In this document: positions 34,999 through 43,845 of the stretch, piece after piece | Layout: every line of letters starts with the position of its first letter | Numbering within the stretch: position 1 is the stretch's first letter | Origin: Rhodococcus jostii NBRC 16295 | GTDB taxonomy: Bacteria > Actinomycetota > Actinomycetes > Mycobacteriales > Mycobacteriaceae | Assembly: GCF_001894825.1 (NCBI RefSeq) | Contig: NZ_BCWY01000004.1 | Location: 62,001 to 126,000 of the forward strand | Direction of reading: 5' to 3' | Length of the DNA stretch: 64,000 nt | The notes under the pieces: generated by a model | The model's input: the letters and a program-made list of their open reading frames with translations, nothing else | Database searches by the model: none | Told to the model about the DNA's origin: nothing | Translations under genes and position numbers: made by a program

Positions 34999-35033
34999 AG
35001 ACTGTCCGGTACCAACCTAGACGGGAATTCGGA

Positions 35034-36392
35034 ATGAGCGATCACGCCTTCACCCCGGCGGCCGAGAAGCAGGCGCGAAGAGCAGCGCTGAGCAGTTTCG
35101 TCGGCGCGGTCATCGACTGGTACGACTTCCTGCTCTACGGGCTGGTTGCGGCCCTGGTGTTCAACGAGGAGTTCTTCCCCAACGTCAGCCCCGCAATCGG
35201 GACGCTCGCCGCGTTCGCGACGTTCGGCGTCGGATTCCTGTTCCGTCCCCTCGGCGGCGTCGTGTTCGGCCACTACGGCGACCGCATCGGACGCAAGCGG
35301 ATGCTGATCCTCACCGTGCTGATCATGGGCACGAGCACCGCCCTGATCGGTCTGTTGCCGTCGTTCGCATCGGTCGGCTGGTGGGCGCCTGTCCTGCTCG
35401 TCACCCTGCGCGCCATCCAGGGCTTCGCCGTCGGAGGCGAGTGGGGTGGAGCAGCGTTGATGGCCGTCGAGAGTGCGCCGCCGAAGAAGAAGGCGTTCTA
35501 CAGCAGCGGCGTGCAGGTCGGCTACTCGGTCGGTCTCATCCTCGCCACCGGATTTGTCATGCTCATGAGCAATCTGACCACCGAGACCGCGTTCAGCCAG
35601 TGGGGTTGGCGTGTTCCGTTCGTCGCCAGCGTCGTCCTCGTCGGTATCGGCCTGTGGATCCGCGCCGGCGTCCAGGAGAGCCCCGAGTTCGTCGAGAAGG
35701 TCGAGAAGATCGAAGAGCAGCAGGCCGCGCAGGAGAAGAAGCGGATTCCCCTGGTCGAGGCGCTGCGCAACCACCCGAAGGCATTCCTGCAGATCATCGG
35801 TCTGCGTTTCGCCGAACTCTTCTCCATGTACATCGTGACCACGTTCGCGCTGAGCTACTCCACCAAGGAACTGGGCATGGAGCGCAACTTCATGCTCAAC
35901 GTCGGCCTGCTCGTCGGTGCCGTGGGGATCGGCACGATCCCGTTGTTCGCCTGGCTGTCGGACAAGCACGGCCGCCGGCGCGTGTACATCCTCGGCGCAG
36001 TGATCGGCGCGGTGTGCGCGTTCCCGTTCTTCGTCGTCCTCGAGAACGGCTCGATGGTCGGCACCGTCATCGTCGCCGTGCTCCTCGTCAACATCTCGCA
36101 CGACATGGTCGTCAGCGTGCAGCAGCCACTGTTCACCGAAATGTTCGGCGCGGAGTACCGCTACAGCGGCGCGGGAGTCGGCTACCAGGTGGCCAGCGCG
36201 ATCGGCGGCGGCTTCACCCCGTTCATCGCGGCTGCCCTGGTCACCGTCAGCGGTGGGTCCTGGCACCTCGTGGCCGTGTACCTCGCCGGCGGCTGCATCG
36301 TCAGCGCCCTGATCGCATGGCGGCTGCAGCCCGATTCGGGTGCAGCGGTGTCGGGCGCCGCAACATCCGCGACGCTCGAGAACGCGGGCTGA
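35034..36392 (+). CDS. MFS transporter, metabolite:H+ symporter (MHS) type
   Basis: ATG 35034; 452 residues, about 12 transmembrane segments. The MHS signature is clear: SSFVGAVIDWYDFLLYGLVAALVFNEEFFP, then GHYGDRIGRKRMLILTVLIMG and GFAVGGEWGGAALMAVESAPPKKKAFY. This group takes up aromatic acids, dicarboxylates and quaternary amines. The IclR gene that converges on it is of the PcaR/PobR type, which would suit an aromatic acid or hydroxy-acid substrate. It is clearly distinct from the MHS protein at 676, sharing only family motifs. Confidence 0.88.
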   Translation: MSDHAFTPAAEKQARRAALSSFVGAVIDWYDFLLYGLVAALVFNEEFFPNVSPAIGTLAAFATFGVGFLFRPLGGVVFGHYGDRIGRKRMLILTVLIMGTSTALIGLLPSFASVGWWAPVLLVTLRAIQGFAVGGEWGGAALMAVESAPPKKKAFYSSGVQVGYSVGLILATGFVMLMSNLTTETAFSQWGWRVPFVASVVLVGIGLWIRAGVQESPEFVEKVEKIEEQQAAQEKKRIPLVEALRNHPKAFLQIIGLRFAELFSMYIVTTFALSYSTKELGMERNFMLNVGLLVGAVGIGTIPLFAWLSDKHGRRRVYILGAVIGAVCAFPFFVVLENGSMVGTVIVAVLLVNISHDMVVSVQQPLFTEMFGAEYRYSGAGVGYQVASAIGGGFTPFIAAALVTVSGGSWHLVAVYLAGGCIVSALIAWRLQPDSGAAVSGAATSATLENAG

Positions 36393-36419
36393 GCCAGGGT
36401 CGATCGAGACGTAGCTGAT

Positions 36420-36440
36420 CCCTCGGCGTCTAGCCGAGGG
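36420..36440. terminator. Stem-loop between convergent MHS transporter and IclR genes
   Basis: Perfect CCCTCGGC/GCCGAGGG arms surround a 5-base loop that contains the IclR stop codon. Confidence 0.65.
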
Positions 36441-37209
36441 ACAGGTCGGAGCCGATCCGCTCCGCGGTGGCCACGAGCTTCGGCACCACCGTCGCCGCGA
36501 CGTCGTCCCGCGTGTACTGGGTTCCCTGCAGCGAGGCGTTGAGGGCGGCAACCACGGCTCCCGTCCGATCCCGGATGGGCACCGCCGCCCCGCGGATGCC
36601 GATCTCGAGTTCGTTCTCCGACATCGACCAGCCGTCGGCGGCGACCGTCCGAACCTCGGCGCGCAACTGGTCGGCGTCCGAGATCGTGTGGGGTGTGAAC
36701 GACTCGAACTCGGTGGACTTCAGGTAGTCGTCGAGCGCGTCGGCCGAAAGCCCGGCCAGCAGAACACGACCCGTGGACGTCGCGTACGCGGGGAACCGCA
36801 TGCCCACCGTGATGGAGATGCGGATGATCCGGGGTGAGCGGACCCGCGCGACGTACACCACGTCGGGACCATCGAGGATGGTCACCGAGATGGTCTCGCC
36901 GAGTTCCTTCGCGAGAGCCTCGATGTGCGGATCCGCGACCTGCGGCAACCGCAGCGCGGCGAGATACGAGAAACCGAACCGGAGCACACGCGGTGTGAGC
37001 GAGAAGCTGCGGCCGTCGAGTCGCAGGAACCCCTTGTCCACCAGGGTGAGCAGAATGCGACGGGCCGTGGAGCGGGTGATCCCGACAGCCTGCGCCACCT
37101 CACTCAGCGTGCGCTCACGGTGCTGGTCGTCGAAACATTCGAGAACGGTCAGACCGCGGTCCAGGGATTCGAGGAAGTACCGTTCCCCCGACGCCGGCTG
37201 CTCGGCCAC
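36430..37209 (-). CDS. IclR-family transcriptional regulator (PcaR/PobR-like)
   Basis: GTG start, 259 residues. The N-terminal FLESLDRGLTVLECFDDQHRERTLSEVAQAVGITRSTARRILLTLVDKGFL is the winged helix-turn-helix of the PcaR/PobR/Cat branch. The effector domain carries LGETISVTILDGPDVVYVARVRS and FPAYATSTGRVLLAG. Members sense protocatechuate, hydroxybenzoate or muconate-type acids. It converges with the MHS transporter gene and probably controls it through the repeat at 34984. No ring-cleavage genes accompany it. Confidence 0.88.
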   Translation of the reverse strand: MAEQPASGERYFLESLDRGLTVLECFDDQHRERTLSEVAQAVGITRSTARRILLTLVDKGFLRLDGRSFSLTPRVLRFGFSYLAALRLPQVADPHIEALAKELGETISVTILDGPDVVYVARVRSPRIIRISITVGMRFPAYATSTGRVLLAGLSADALDDYLKSTEFESFTPHTISDADQLRAEVRTVAADGWSMSENELEIGIRGAAVPIRDRTGAVVAALNASLQGTQYTRDDVAATVVPKLVATAERIGSDLSLG

Positions 37210-37252
37210 CTCAGCAGCCCCCTGATTCGCGCACGTTGTCGATGCTACCGGG

Positions 37253-38653
37253 CTAAAGTCCGGTCTCCGCCGGAAGCCGCCCCGACTTCACAGCCTTCCG
37301 CAGCGCGTCGTAGTCCTTCTCGGACTGGTCCGCGTAGAGGCGGGCCCAGGCAGTGACGGCCCGATCGAAGGCATCCCCGGTGCCGAGATATCCGGCGATG
37401 AAGGCGGATCCGGGGCTCTGGCTGTGCGCGCGGGCGAGCATCGAGCCGCAGACCGCCGCATACCTGGCCGACTGGTCCGGGTCCAGAGCCTGCAGGTCGA
37501 CGGACCCCTTCATGTCGCGGAACTGCCGGAGGTAGAAGTCGCGCAGACGACCGTCGGGGCCCTCGACGCTGTGCACCCACCCCAGGAACGGGTCCGACTG
37601 CGCCTGGAGAATTCGCTGCGCACCGACGACTCGAGCGCCCTGACCGTTCTCCGCGACCGCACGAATGATCGATGCCGGTGCGGTCGCAACCTTCCCGTGT
37701 GTCTCCAGAACCGACCGCGGGGCTTCCTTGCCCTGTAGGAAGAGCGGCTCGCCGGCCGGCCCCTGCAGCAGCAACAACCAGCAGCGGGTTCCGACGCTGC
37801 CCACTCCCACGATGCGCATCGCGTAGTCGACCACCTCGTACTGCGACAGCAACAGTCGGACGTCCGTGCGCAGGGTGGCGAGGTAGAGGAGGTAGATCTC
37901 GGTGATGCGGCCCAGGTCGTAGTTCGTGGAGTGCCGGATGACGGGGAACTGATCGACGATGTACGGGCGGCCGTCCGCCTCCGTCGTGGTCAGCTTCCGC
38001 AGCACCTGTTCGGACGTCCGTTTGCGCGCCTTCTCGGTGACCGCCCGGATCTGCCGCTTCTGCGCGCCCGGGTTGCGCTCGAGGACGTCCGTCTCCTCCT
38101 GGTGGTAGTACCGCTCCGTGGCGGTCAGCTGAAACAGTGCCTCGAGAGAGTTCCGATAGGAGCGGACGGCGGCGCTGGTGGAATCGGCGCACTGCTCCTC
38201 GGTGTACGAGTTGTCGCGCCCGTTGATCCACACGCTCGCGGCGAGCCGGCGCACATCCCACTCCCACGGCGCCGGATACGCCTCGTCGAAGTCGTTGAGG
38301 TCGAACAGCATCCGGCGTTCCGGTGAGGCGAACAGCCCGAAGTTGGCGAGGTGGGCGTCGCCGGAGGCGATCACCTGACATCCGGTGACCGGTGAATCGG
38401 CGAGGTCGTGCGCCATCATCGCGGCCGAACCGCGGTACAGCGCGAACGGTGAATCGAGCATGCGACCGACCCGGATCGGCACGAGGGACTGCACCCGCGT
38501 CGCGTTCTGCGCTTCGATCACCGCCACCGGGTCGCGGTCCGGAAGGGCGAACGCACCCTGCGCCTTACGGGAGAGAGACTCCCGAGCGGCCTTACCCGCC
38601 GAACGTCGGGCATCGATCACCGTGGTCTCACCGGCTCGGGAGGACGTGGCCAT
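37253..38653 (-). CDS. DUF2252-family protein
   Basis: 466 residues. It matches the widespread DUF2252 family: RVGRMLDSPFALYRGSAAMMAHDLADSP, GDAHLANFGLFASPERRMLFDLNDFDEAYPAPWEWDVRRLAAS and FYLRQFRDMKGSVDLQALDP. The GDAH...DLNDFDE spacing resembles the catalytic and metal loops of aminoglycoside-phosphotransferase/kinase folds, so a phosphotransfer or nucleotide-binding role is possible, but the function of the family is not established to my knowledge. It is cytoplasmic. The gene is separated by 9 bases from an ASCH-like gene in the same direction and may be co-transcribed with it. Confidence 0.83.
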   Translation of the reverse strand: MATSSRAGETTVIDARRSAGKAARESLSRKAQGAFALPDRDPVAVIEAQNATRVQSLVPIRVGRMLDSPFALYRGSAAMMAHDLADSPVTGCQVIASGDAHLANFGLFASPERRMLFDLNDFDEAYPAPWEWDVRRLAASVWINGRDNSYTEEQCADSTSAAVRSYRNSLEALFQLTATERYYHQEETDVLERNPGAQKRQIRAVTEKARKRTSEQVLRKLTTTEADGRPYIVDQFPVIRHSTNYDLGRITEIYLLYLATLRTDVRLLLSQYEVVDYAMRIVGVGSVGTRCWLLLLQGPAGEPLFLQGKEAPRSVLETHGKVATAPASIIRAVAENGQGARVVGAQRILQAQSDPFLGWVHSVEGPDGRLRDFYLRQFRDMKGSVDLQALDPDQSARYAAVCGSMLARAHSQSPGSAFIAGYLGTGDAFDRAVTAWARLYADQSEKDYDALRKAVKSGRLPAETGL

Positions 38654-38662
38654 GGTTCGAGT

Positions 38663-39259
38663 CTAGGCACCGCCGGCCGTTCTTTTGGTCGCTGCGAGAA
38701 AAGCGGCACCGCGCGGCGAAATCCGGTATCCGACATCGAGGCTGTGCGTCAGCCCCAGGTTCTTCAACTTCCGCACGTCCCGCTTGAACGGTTGGGTCTC
38801 GCGGCCGAGGCTCTCGGCGAGGTCCGGCGCCCGGCGGCCCGGATTGTCGGCGACGAGTTGCAGGATCCTGCGCGTCCACGGGCCGTGACTGCTCCGCGCA
38901 TCCAGGCGTTCCAGCTGCTGCGCGATCTCCGAGACCGTGTCGGCCGACAGGTCGGCGTCGCTGCTCAGCGCGATGCGCGGATCCTCGCCGACCCACTCGA
39001 GGCCGATGCGGAACACCGGCTGTCCCGGACTGCCCCGCAGCGTGGCCAGTGCCTCGGCGACGGACACCGCTCCGGCGCGGCGTGCGTCGTCCTCGGTGAT
39101 GCCGTCCGGGTCGACGGTCGTGATCGAGCTGATCCGGACCATCCCCGCGACCGTGTGGAACTCCGAACCCTCGAGCACCCGCGGCGCTGCCCAGCGGCGG
39201 AACGCAACGGTGACGGTGCCGTCCGCCACCCCCTGCGCGATCTTCCGGGGCAGGAGCAC
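38663..39259 (-). CDS. ASCH-like domain protein with C-terminal winged helix
   Basis: GTG 39259 is chosen because GAGGAGGTGACGGCA precedes it; GTG 39268 is the alternative. The 198-residue protein begins LLPRKIAQGVADGTVTVAFRRWAAPRV, a pattern of ASCH (PUA-like, RNA-binding) domains, followed by ITEDDARRAG and the rest of a beta-barrel. The last 80 residues resemble a winged helix-turn-helix (WTRRILQLVADNPGRRAPDLAESLGRETQPFKRDVRKLKNLGL). An RNA-binding plus DNA-binding architecture would suit a regulator. The upstream end abuts the second 46-base palindrome. Confidence 0.7.
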   Translation of the reverse strand: MLLPRKIAQGVADGTVTVAFRRWAAPRVLEGSEFHTVAGMVRISSITTVDPDGITEDDARRAGAVSVAEALATLRGSPGQPVFRIGLEWVGEDPRIALSSDADLSADTVSEIAQQLERLDARSSHGPWTRRILQLVADNPGRRAPDLAESLGRETQPFKRDVRKLKNLGLTHSLDVGYRISPRGAAFLAATKRTAGGA

Positions 39260-39273
39260 TGCCGTCACCTCCT

Positions 39274-39319
39274 CACGTGAGTGACGATGCGTGCTCGAGG
39301 ATACTTTGCCACTCACCTG
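39274..39319. repeat. 46-bp intergenic palindrome, copy 2
   Basis: Same length and outer sequence as the element at 1995-2040 (CACGTGAGTG... and ...CTTTGCCACTCAC), with 37 of 46 bases the same. Pairing is less perfect than in copy 1. It lies between divergent genes, before a lipoprotein gene whose start is 44 bases on. Confidence 0.7.
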
Positions 39320-39362
39320 GGGGAGGATGGACAGCGTGCGGCCGCGCGACGGGAGGACATCC

Positions 39363-40442
39363 ATGGGACAGCGACTTTTCGCGGCTACCGCGGTGCTGGT
39401 GGCCGTCACGTGCGCGGCCTGCCAGTCCGAGGGGAGTTCCGCGCAGGTTTCGACACCGTCCACCGCCGCCGCGCCGTCCGCAGGCGAGCCGACCGTGGTC
39501 GCGGCCGACCTCGAGGTGCCGTGGGGGATAGCGTTCCTGCCCGACGGGACGGCGCTCATCGCCGAACGGGACAGCGGCGCCGTCCGGCACTTGCAGGCAG
39601 GCGGCGTCACGACCGTGATCGGCGAGGTGCCCGGGGTGGCGGCGCGCGGCGAATCGGGGCTGCTGGGCCTGGCCGTGTCGCCCGCCTACGCGTCGGATCA
39701 GACGATCTACGCGTACCTGACCACCGATGACGACAACCGGGTGGTCGCCCTCCGTTTCGACGGTCGCGGCCTCGGCGAGCCGACCCCGATCCTGACGGGC
39801 ATCCCCGCTGGATCGATCCACGACGGCGGCCGAATCGCGTTCGGTCCGGACGGCAAGCTTTATGTCGCCACCGGTGAAGCCGGTGACCGGCCACGCGCGC
39901 AGGACCCGTCCTCGCTCGGCGGCAAGATCCTGCGGATCAACCCCGACGGGTCGATTCCGGCCGACAATCCCACCCCCGGTTCACCGGTGTGGTCGCTCGG
40001 ACATCGCAACGTCCAGGGCCTCGCGTGGGACGATGCCGGCCGACTGTGGGCCACCGAATTCGGGGCGAACACCTGGGACGAGGTGAACCTGATCGAACCC
40101 GGCGCCAACTACGGATGGCCGGAGGTCGAGGGGCAGGCGGGCGAAGCGGGCTTCGTCGATCCGGTGATCCAGTGGGCCACCGGCGACGCGTCCCCGTCCG
40201 GGCTCGCCTTCCACGACGGCTCCCTGTGGATGGCGGCGCTGCGCGGCGAACGACTGTGGCGAATCCCCGTGGGCGGCGACGGATCGCTCGGCGAACCGCA
40301 GTCGCTGTTCGAAGGCGAGTACGGGCGATTGCGCACCGTTGTCGCGACACCGGACGGTGCCCTCTGGTTCAGCACCAGCAACCGTGACGGGCGCGGCGAT
40401 CCCGGGGACGGTGACGATCGGATCCTCATGCTCCGCCCGTGA
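39363..40442 (+). CDS. PQQ-type sugar/sorbosone dehydrogenase, lipoprotein
   Basis: ATG 39363 follows GGGAGGACATCC; 359 residues. The N-terminus has a hydrophobic segment ending VTCAAC, an atypical lipobox, so membrane anchoring is probable. The rest is a six-bladed beta-propeller of the soluble glucose/sorbosone dehydrogenase (GSDH) family, with VPWGIAFLPDGTALIAERDSG, SEGGLLGLAVSP equivalent, RIAFGPDGKLYVATGEAGD, LGGKILRINPDGSIPADNP and GHRNVQGLAWD. These enzymes oxidise aldoses outside the membrane using PQQ. A hairpin follows the stop. Confidence 0.85.
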   Translation: MGQRLFAATAVLVAVTCAACQSEGSSAQVSTPSTAAAPSAGEPTVVAADLEVPWGIAFLPDGTALIAERDSGAVRHLQAGGVTTVIGEVPGVAARGESGLLGLAVSPAYASDQTIYAYLTTDDDNRVVALRFDGRGLGEPTPILTGIPAGSIHDGGRIAFGPDGKLYVATGEAGDRPRAQDPSSLGGKILRINPDGSIPADNPTPGSPVWSLGHRNVQGLAWDDAGRLWATEFGANTWDEVNLIEPGANYGWPEVEGQAGEAGFVDPVIQWATGDASPSGLAFHDGSLWMAALRGERLWRIPVGGDGSLGEPQSLFEGEYGRLRTVVATPDGALWFSTSNRDGRGDPGDGDDRILMLRP

Positions 40443-40478
40443 GTACTTATCAACCGCGGGCGGTTAATAAGTACTCAC
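40439..40478. terminator. Large stem-loop between convergent genes
   Basis: Arms of 19 bases, GTGAGTACTTATCAACCGC against GCGGTTAATAAGTACTCAC, pair at 18 positions around a 2-base loop. The sugar dehydrogenase stop codon lies in the left arm. It is unusually AT-rich for this DNA. Confidence 0.75.
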
Positions 40479-40481
40479 AGG

Positions 40482-40811
40482 TCAGGAGGTCCAGGGCACG
40501 ATCGGCGGCTTCACCCACATGATCTTTTCGTCACGGTGCGTTGGGGTGGCGGCGGGATGGTCGGGGTGACGCTCCGCCCACGCCGTCTTCTGGTCGAGCA
40601 GTTCGACCACGGTCAGCCACGTCTCCATGGTGCTCGGCGGGTTCGGCCCGGCCGCGCGGGCGAGTTTGCGCAGCGTGCCGTCGGTGAGGTCGAGGAGTTC
40701 CCGACCGCTGATTCCGCGATCCCACACGTACCGCGCGAGTCCCATCGCCTTCTCGCGTCGCCGCTTCGCTGCGCCTTCGGTGTGCGCGAAGTCGACTTCC
40801 TGAGGTTCCAT
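40482..40811 (-). CDS. Hypothetical protein, 109 residues
   Basis: ATG 40811 with a GGGAAGACG ribosome site. The product is soluble, with a basic N-terminal helix (EGAAKRRREKAMGLARYVWDRGISGRELLDLTDGTLRKLARAAG) that looks like a small helical domain, and a W-rich tail (KIMWVKPPIVPWTS). I do not recognise a family. It is divergent from the spermidine-synthase-like gene, with a 120-base shared promoter region. Confidence 0.6.
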   Translation of the reverse strand: MEPQEVDFAHTEGAAKRRREKAMGLARYVWDRGISGRELLDLTDGTLRKLARAAGPNPPSTMETWLTVVELLDQKTAWAERHPDHPAATPTHRDEKIMWVKPPIVPWTS

Positions 40812-40931
40812 CGTCTTCCCTTCTCGTGCGCGTCTCCACGGTAGGTCACCCGCATGTCGTCCCGGTATCGTGGGAGGACGATTCTCGCAGGAGACGCGAG
40901 TGGACGGCGCGAGCAGTAGGGAAGACGGTCG

Positions 40932-41783
40932 ATGGGCAGGCAGCGCGGCGGTCGGGCTGTCCGGATATCCGACAGCGGCCCCGTCGCGGGGGTGTATCCG
41001 ATCGACACGGGGACGTGTGAACTCGCGGAGGACCATCTCAACCCGCACGGCTGGGTGCTGAAGGTGAACGGGGTGGAGAGTTCCCACATCGACCTGTCCG
41101 ATCCCACCCATCTCGTTTTCGAGTACATGCGGTGGATCGCGGAGCTGGTCGCGTCGCACTGGGGGAGGGACCAGCGGGTGCGGGCTCTGCACCTCGGTGG
41201 CGGTGCCTGCTCGCTGGCCCGCCATCTCGCCGCGACGTATCCGGACGCCCGGCAGGTGGTGGTCGAACTCGACGGCAGGCTCGCGGAGTTGGTGCGCGAC
41301 TGGTTCGACCTGCCGCGGGCGCCACTGCTGCGATTGCGGGTGGGTGAGGCGCGGGCGGTGACCGAGACGTTGACGGAGTCGAGCCGCGACCTGGTCGTGC
41401 GCGACGTCTTCGCCGGCAACACCACGCCGCGACCGCTGACGACGGCGGAGTTCACCGGGCACGTGCGACGGGTGCTGGCGCCGGGCGGGATCTACGCGGT
41501 CAATTGCGGCGACACCCGGGACCTCGTGATGGCGCGCCGGGAAGCAGCGACCATCGCCGGCGTGTTTCCGCACACGACCGTGATCGCCGATCCCGCCATG
41601 TTGAAGGGCCGTCGCTACGGCAACATCGTGATCGCGGGCAGTGACGTGCCGATCGGCGAAGAACCCGCTCTCGTCCGCACGCTGCTGGGTGGCGGTGTGC
41701 CGGCCCATGTCTGGGACGACCGGCAGGTGCGGACGTTCGCCGGTGCGGCGCGGGTGCTGCGGGACACCGATTCCGACGGTTAG
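40932..41783 (+). CDS. Spermidine-synthase-like SAM-dependent protein
   Basis: 283 residues. The Rossmann core with motif I ALHLGGGACSLARHLAATYP and acidic loop QVVVELDG matches the spermidine synthase/aminopropyltransferase fold, as do VRDVFAGNTTPRPLTTAEF and VRRVLAPGGIYAVNCGD. Many actinobacterial homologues are short and lack polyamine-binding residues; they may be methyltransferases rather than true SpeE. It ends 4 bases into the convergent permease gene. The function is undetermined. Confidence 0.75.
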   Translation: MGRQRGGRAVRISDSGPVAGVYPIDTGTCELAEDHLNPHGWVLKVNGVESSHIDLSDPTHLVFEYMRWIAELVASHWGRDQRVRALHLGGGACSLARHLAATYPDARQVVVELDGRLAELVRDWFDLPRAPLLRLRVGEARAVTETLTESSRDLVVRDVFAGNTTPRPLTTAEFTGHVRRVLAPGGIYAVNCGDTRDLVMARREAATIAGVFPHTTVIADPAMLKGRRYGNIVIAGSDVPIGEEPALVRTLLGGGVPAHVWDDRQVRTFAGAARVLRDTDSDG

Positions 41784-43171
41784 ACGAGCACCCAGATCAG
41801 CGACGCCATCGCGAAGCCGACCACCGACAGGATGGTTTCGAGCACCGTCCACGTCTTCAGGGTGTCCTTCACCGACATGTTGAAATACCGCGACACGATC
41901 CAGAATCCGCCGTCGTTGACGTGGCTGGCGATGATGGATCCTGCCGACACGGCGATCACGATCAGCGCGATCTGCGCGGAGGAGTAGTTCCCTGCGGCGA
42001 CGGACGGTTCGATGACGCCGGCGGTGGTGACGATGGCGACGGTCGCCGAACCCTGGGCGATGCGGAGCGCGCAACTGATCAGGTACGCGGACAGGATGAC
42101 CGGGAGTCCGAGGGCGTCCATCGAGTCGGCGAGGGCCTGACCGACTCCGGTGGCGCGCAGGACCGCGCCGAAGAACGCGCCGGCGCCGACGACCAGCAGG
42201 ATCATGCCGACCGGCCGCAGCGCTGCCGCGGACATGGAGCCGATCTCCTGCGCCGTGATTCCCCGCCGGATGCCGAGCAGGTACAGCGCCAGCAGGACGG
42301 CGATGGTCAGCGCGATGGTGGGGGTGCCGAGGAAGATCAGGACCGACAGCAGTGTCGAGCCTTCGTCGAGGACGACGTTGCCGACCGTCGCACCGAGGAT
42401 CAGCACCATCGGCACGAGGATGATGAACGAGATCAGCCAGAGCGGCGGCGGGTTCTTGTCGGCGTCCTTCTCCTCGGGGATGAACTCGTCCGGGACCTCG
42501 ATGATCACGCGCTTGCCGATCCAGGTGCCCCAGACGACGCCACTGACGAACCAGGCGGGGATGCCGCACGCGAGTCCCATGATGATGATCCAGCCCATGT
42601 CGACGTGCAGCAGCCCGGCCGCGGCGACGGGCCCCGGGTGTGGCGGCAGGAACGCGTGGGTCATGGAGAGACCGGCCAGCATCGGCATCGCGTACATCAC
42701 GAGCGACTTGCCGCCACGCTTCGCCGCCACGTACACGAGCGGGGCGAGGATGAAGATGCCGATGTCGAAGAAGACGGGGATACCGAGCACGAGGCCGGTG
42801 ACACCCATCGCCAGCGGTGCGCCCTTGGGCCCGAACAACTTCAGCAGCCGTTCGGTGAGGACGTCGGCGCCGCCGGACCGTTCCATCATCGCGCCGAGGA
42901 CGGTGCCCAGGCCGATGATCGGGGTGATGTGCCCCAGGATCCCGCCGAAGCCCTTCTCCAGAATGGAGTCGGCCGCCGACGTCGGGGTGCCGACCAGTTC
43001 GACCACCGACACTCCCGCGATGAGAGCGACGCCGACACCGACAACGATGAGCGCGATGAACGGCTCGAGCTTCAGCTTGATGATGAGGATCAACAGCACG
43101 GCGATGGATACCGCTGCGAGAGTGAGGAGTCCGGCTGTGTCGTGCTGCAGCCAGTCGACGAACGACGTCAT
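41780..43171 (-). CDS. GntP-family gluconate/sugar-acid:H+ symporter
   Basis: 463 residues, ATG after GGAGACGCA. It has about 12-14 transmembrane segments with GntP signatures: IIGLGTVLGAMMERSGGADVLTERLLKLFG, LVMYAMPMLAGLSMTHAFLPPHPGPVAAAGLL and the C-terminal ASHVNDGGFWIVSRYFNMSVKDTLKTWTVLETILS. Members import gluconate, ketogluconates and, in some cases, D-serine or other hydroxy acids. It is the last gene of the minus-strand operon with KDPG aldolase, the amidohydrolase and the PLP enzyme, so its cargo is probably an amino or acylamino sugar acid. Confidence 0.9.
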   Translation of the reverse strand: MTSFVDWLQHDTAGLLTLAAVSIAVLLILIIKLKLEPFIALIVVGVGVALIAGVSVVELVGTPTSAADSILEKGFGGILGHITPIIGLGTVLGAMMERSGGADVLTERLLKLFGPKGAPLAMGVTGLVLGIPVFFDIGIFILAPLVYVAAKRGGKSLVMYAMPMLAGLSMTHAFLPPHPGPVAAAGLLHVDMGWIIIMGLACGIPAWFVSGVVWGTWIGKRVIIEVPDEFIPEEKDADKNPPPLWLISFIILVPMVLILGATVGNVVLDEGSTLLSVLIFLGTPTIALTIAVLLALYLLGIRRGITAQEIGSMSAAALRPVGMILLVVGAGAFFGAVLRATGVGQALADSMDALGLPVILSAYLISCALRIAQGSATVAIVTTAGVIEPSVAAGNYSSAQIALIVIAVSAGSIIASHVNDGGFWIVSRYFNMSVKDTLKTWTVLETILSVVGFAMASLIWVLV

Positions 43172-43215
43172 TGCGTCTCCAGGGGAGGTGGGTGGGGGTC
43201 GGGCGAGTGTGAGTG

Positions 43216-43845
43216 TCAGTGGGTGAGCGCGGCGACGAACGATCGTGCGCGGTCGGTGATATCGGTCCAGTTGCCTGCGGCGACGCTGGACGGCGGGACG
43301 ACGCTGGTGCCCGCGCAGACGGCCAGGGCGCCGGCGTCGAGGAACTCGCGGGCGTTGGAACCGTTGATCCCACCGGACGGCAGGAGTTCGACACCGGGAT
43401 ACGGGCCGTGCAGATCGGACAGGTAGTCGGGGCCCAGCCGCTTCGCGGGGAAGATCTTGACCGCGGCGGATCCGAGGTCCACGGCCATGGCCACCTCGGT
43501 GGGGGTGAAGGCGCCGAGGAAGACGGGAACGGACCGTCCCGTAGCGACCTTCGCGACGTCGGGGCGGATGCCGGGGGTGACGAGGAACCGGGCGCCGGCG
43601 TCGATCGCGGCCGCGGCCTGGTCACCGGTCATGACGGTGCCGACGCCGAGGATGCTGCCGGCCGAGGCTGCGGCGTCGGCGGCGCGGCCGAGGTGATGCA
43701 GCACGTCCGGTGTGGTGAACGTCAACTCGACCGTCCGGATGCCGCCCTCGGCCAGTGCGTGGCACAGGTCGGCGGCGTCGGGGATGGTCTCCGCGCGTAC
43801 CACGGTCAGTACCCGGTCGGCACGCAGAATGTCGATCTCGGTCAT
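43216..43845 (-). CDS. eda: 2-keto-3-deoxy-6-phosphogluconate (KDPG) aldolase
   Basis: 209 residues. The start ATG overlaps the upstream stop by 4 bases. The TIM-barrel class I aldolase shows the base Glu40 (GGIRTVELTFTTP), the Schiff-base Lys130 (AAVKIFPAKRLGP) and the phosphate-binding end LLPSGGINGSN, aligned with E. coli Eda E45 and K133. It splits KDPG into pyruvate and glyceraldehyde-3-phosphate. The KDG kinase that makes KDPG is encoded by the divergent operon starting at 47030. No 6-phosphogluconate dehydratase is present, so KDPG must arise from KDG. Confidence 0.92.
   Translation of the reverse strand: MTEIDILRADRVLTVVRAETIPDAADLCHALAEGGIRTVELTFTTPDVLHHLGRAADAAASAGSILGVGTVMTGDQAAAAIDAGARFLVTPGIRPDVAKVATGRSVPVFLGAFTPTEVAMAVDLGSAAVKIFPAKRLGPDYLSDLHGPYPGVELLPSGGINGSNAREFLDAGALAVCAGTSVVPPSSVAAGNWTDITDRARSFVAALTH

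Noticed and set aside
33393-36551. A 1052-codon minus-strand open frame over the permease and MHS transporter
   Set aside because: No recognisable motifs; it is out of frame with the permease gene and antisense to the transporter. A high-GC shadow.
40482-43625. A 1047-codon minus-strand open frame reading through the permease region
   Set aside because: Only its last 109 codons (from ATG 40811) look like a real gene. The upstream part is out of frame with GntP and antisense to the spermidine-synthase-like gene.
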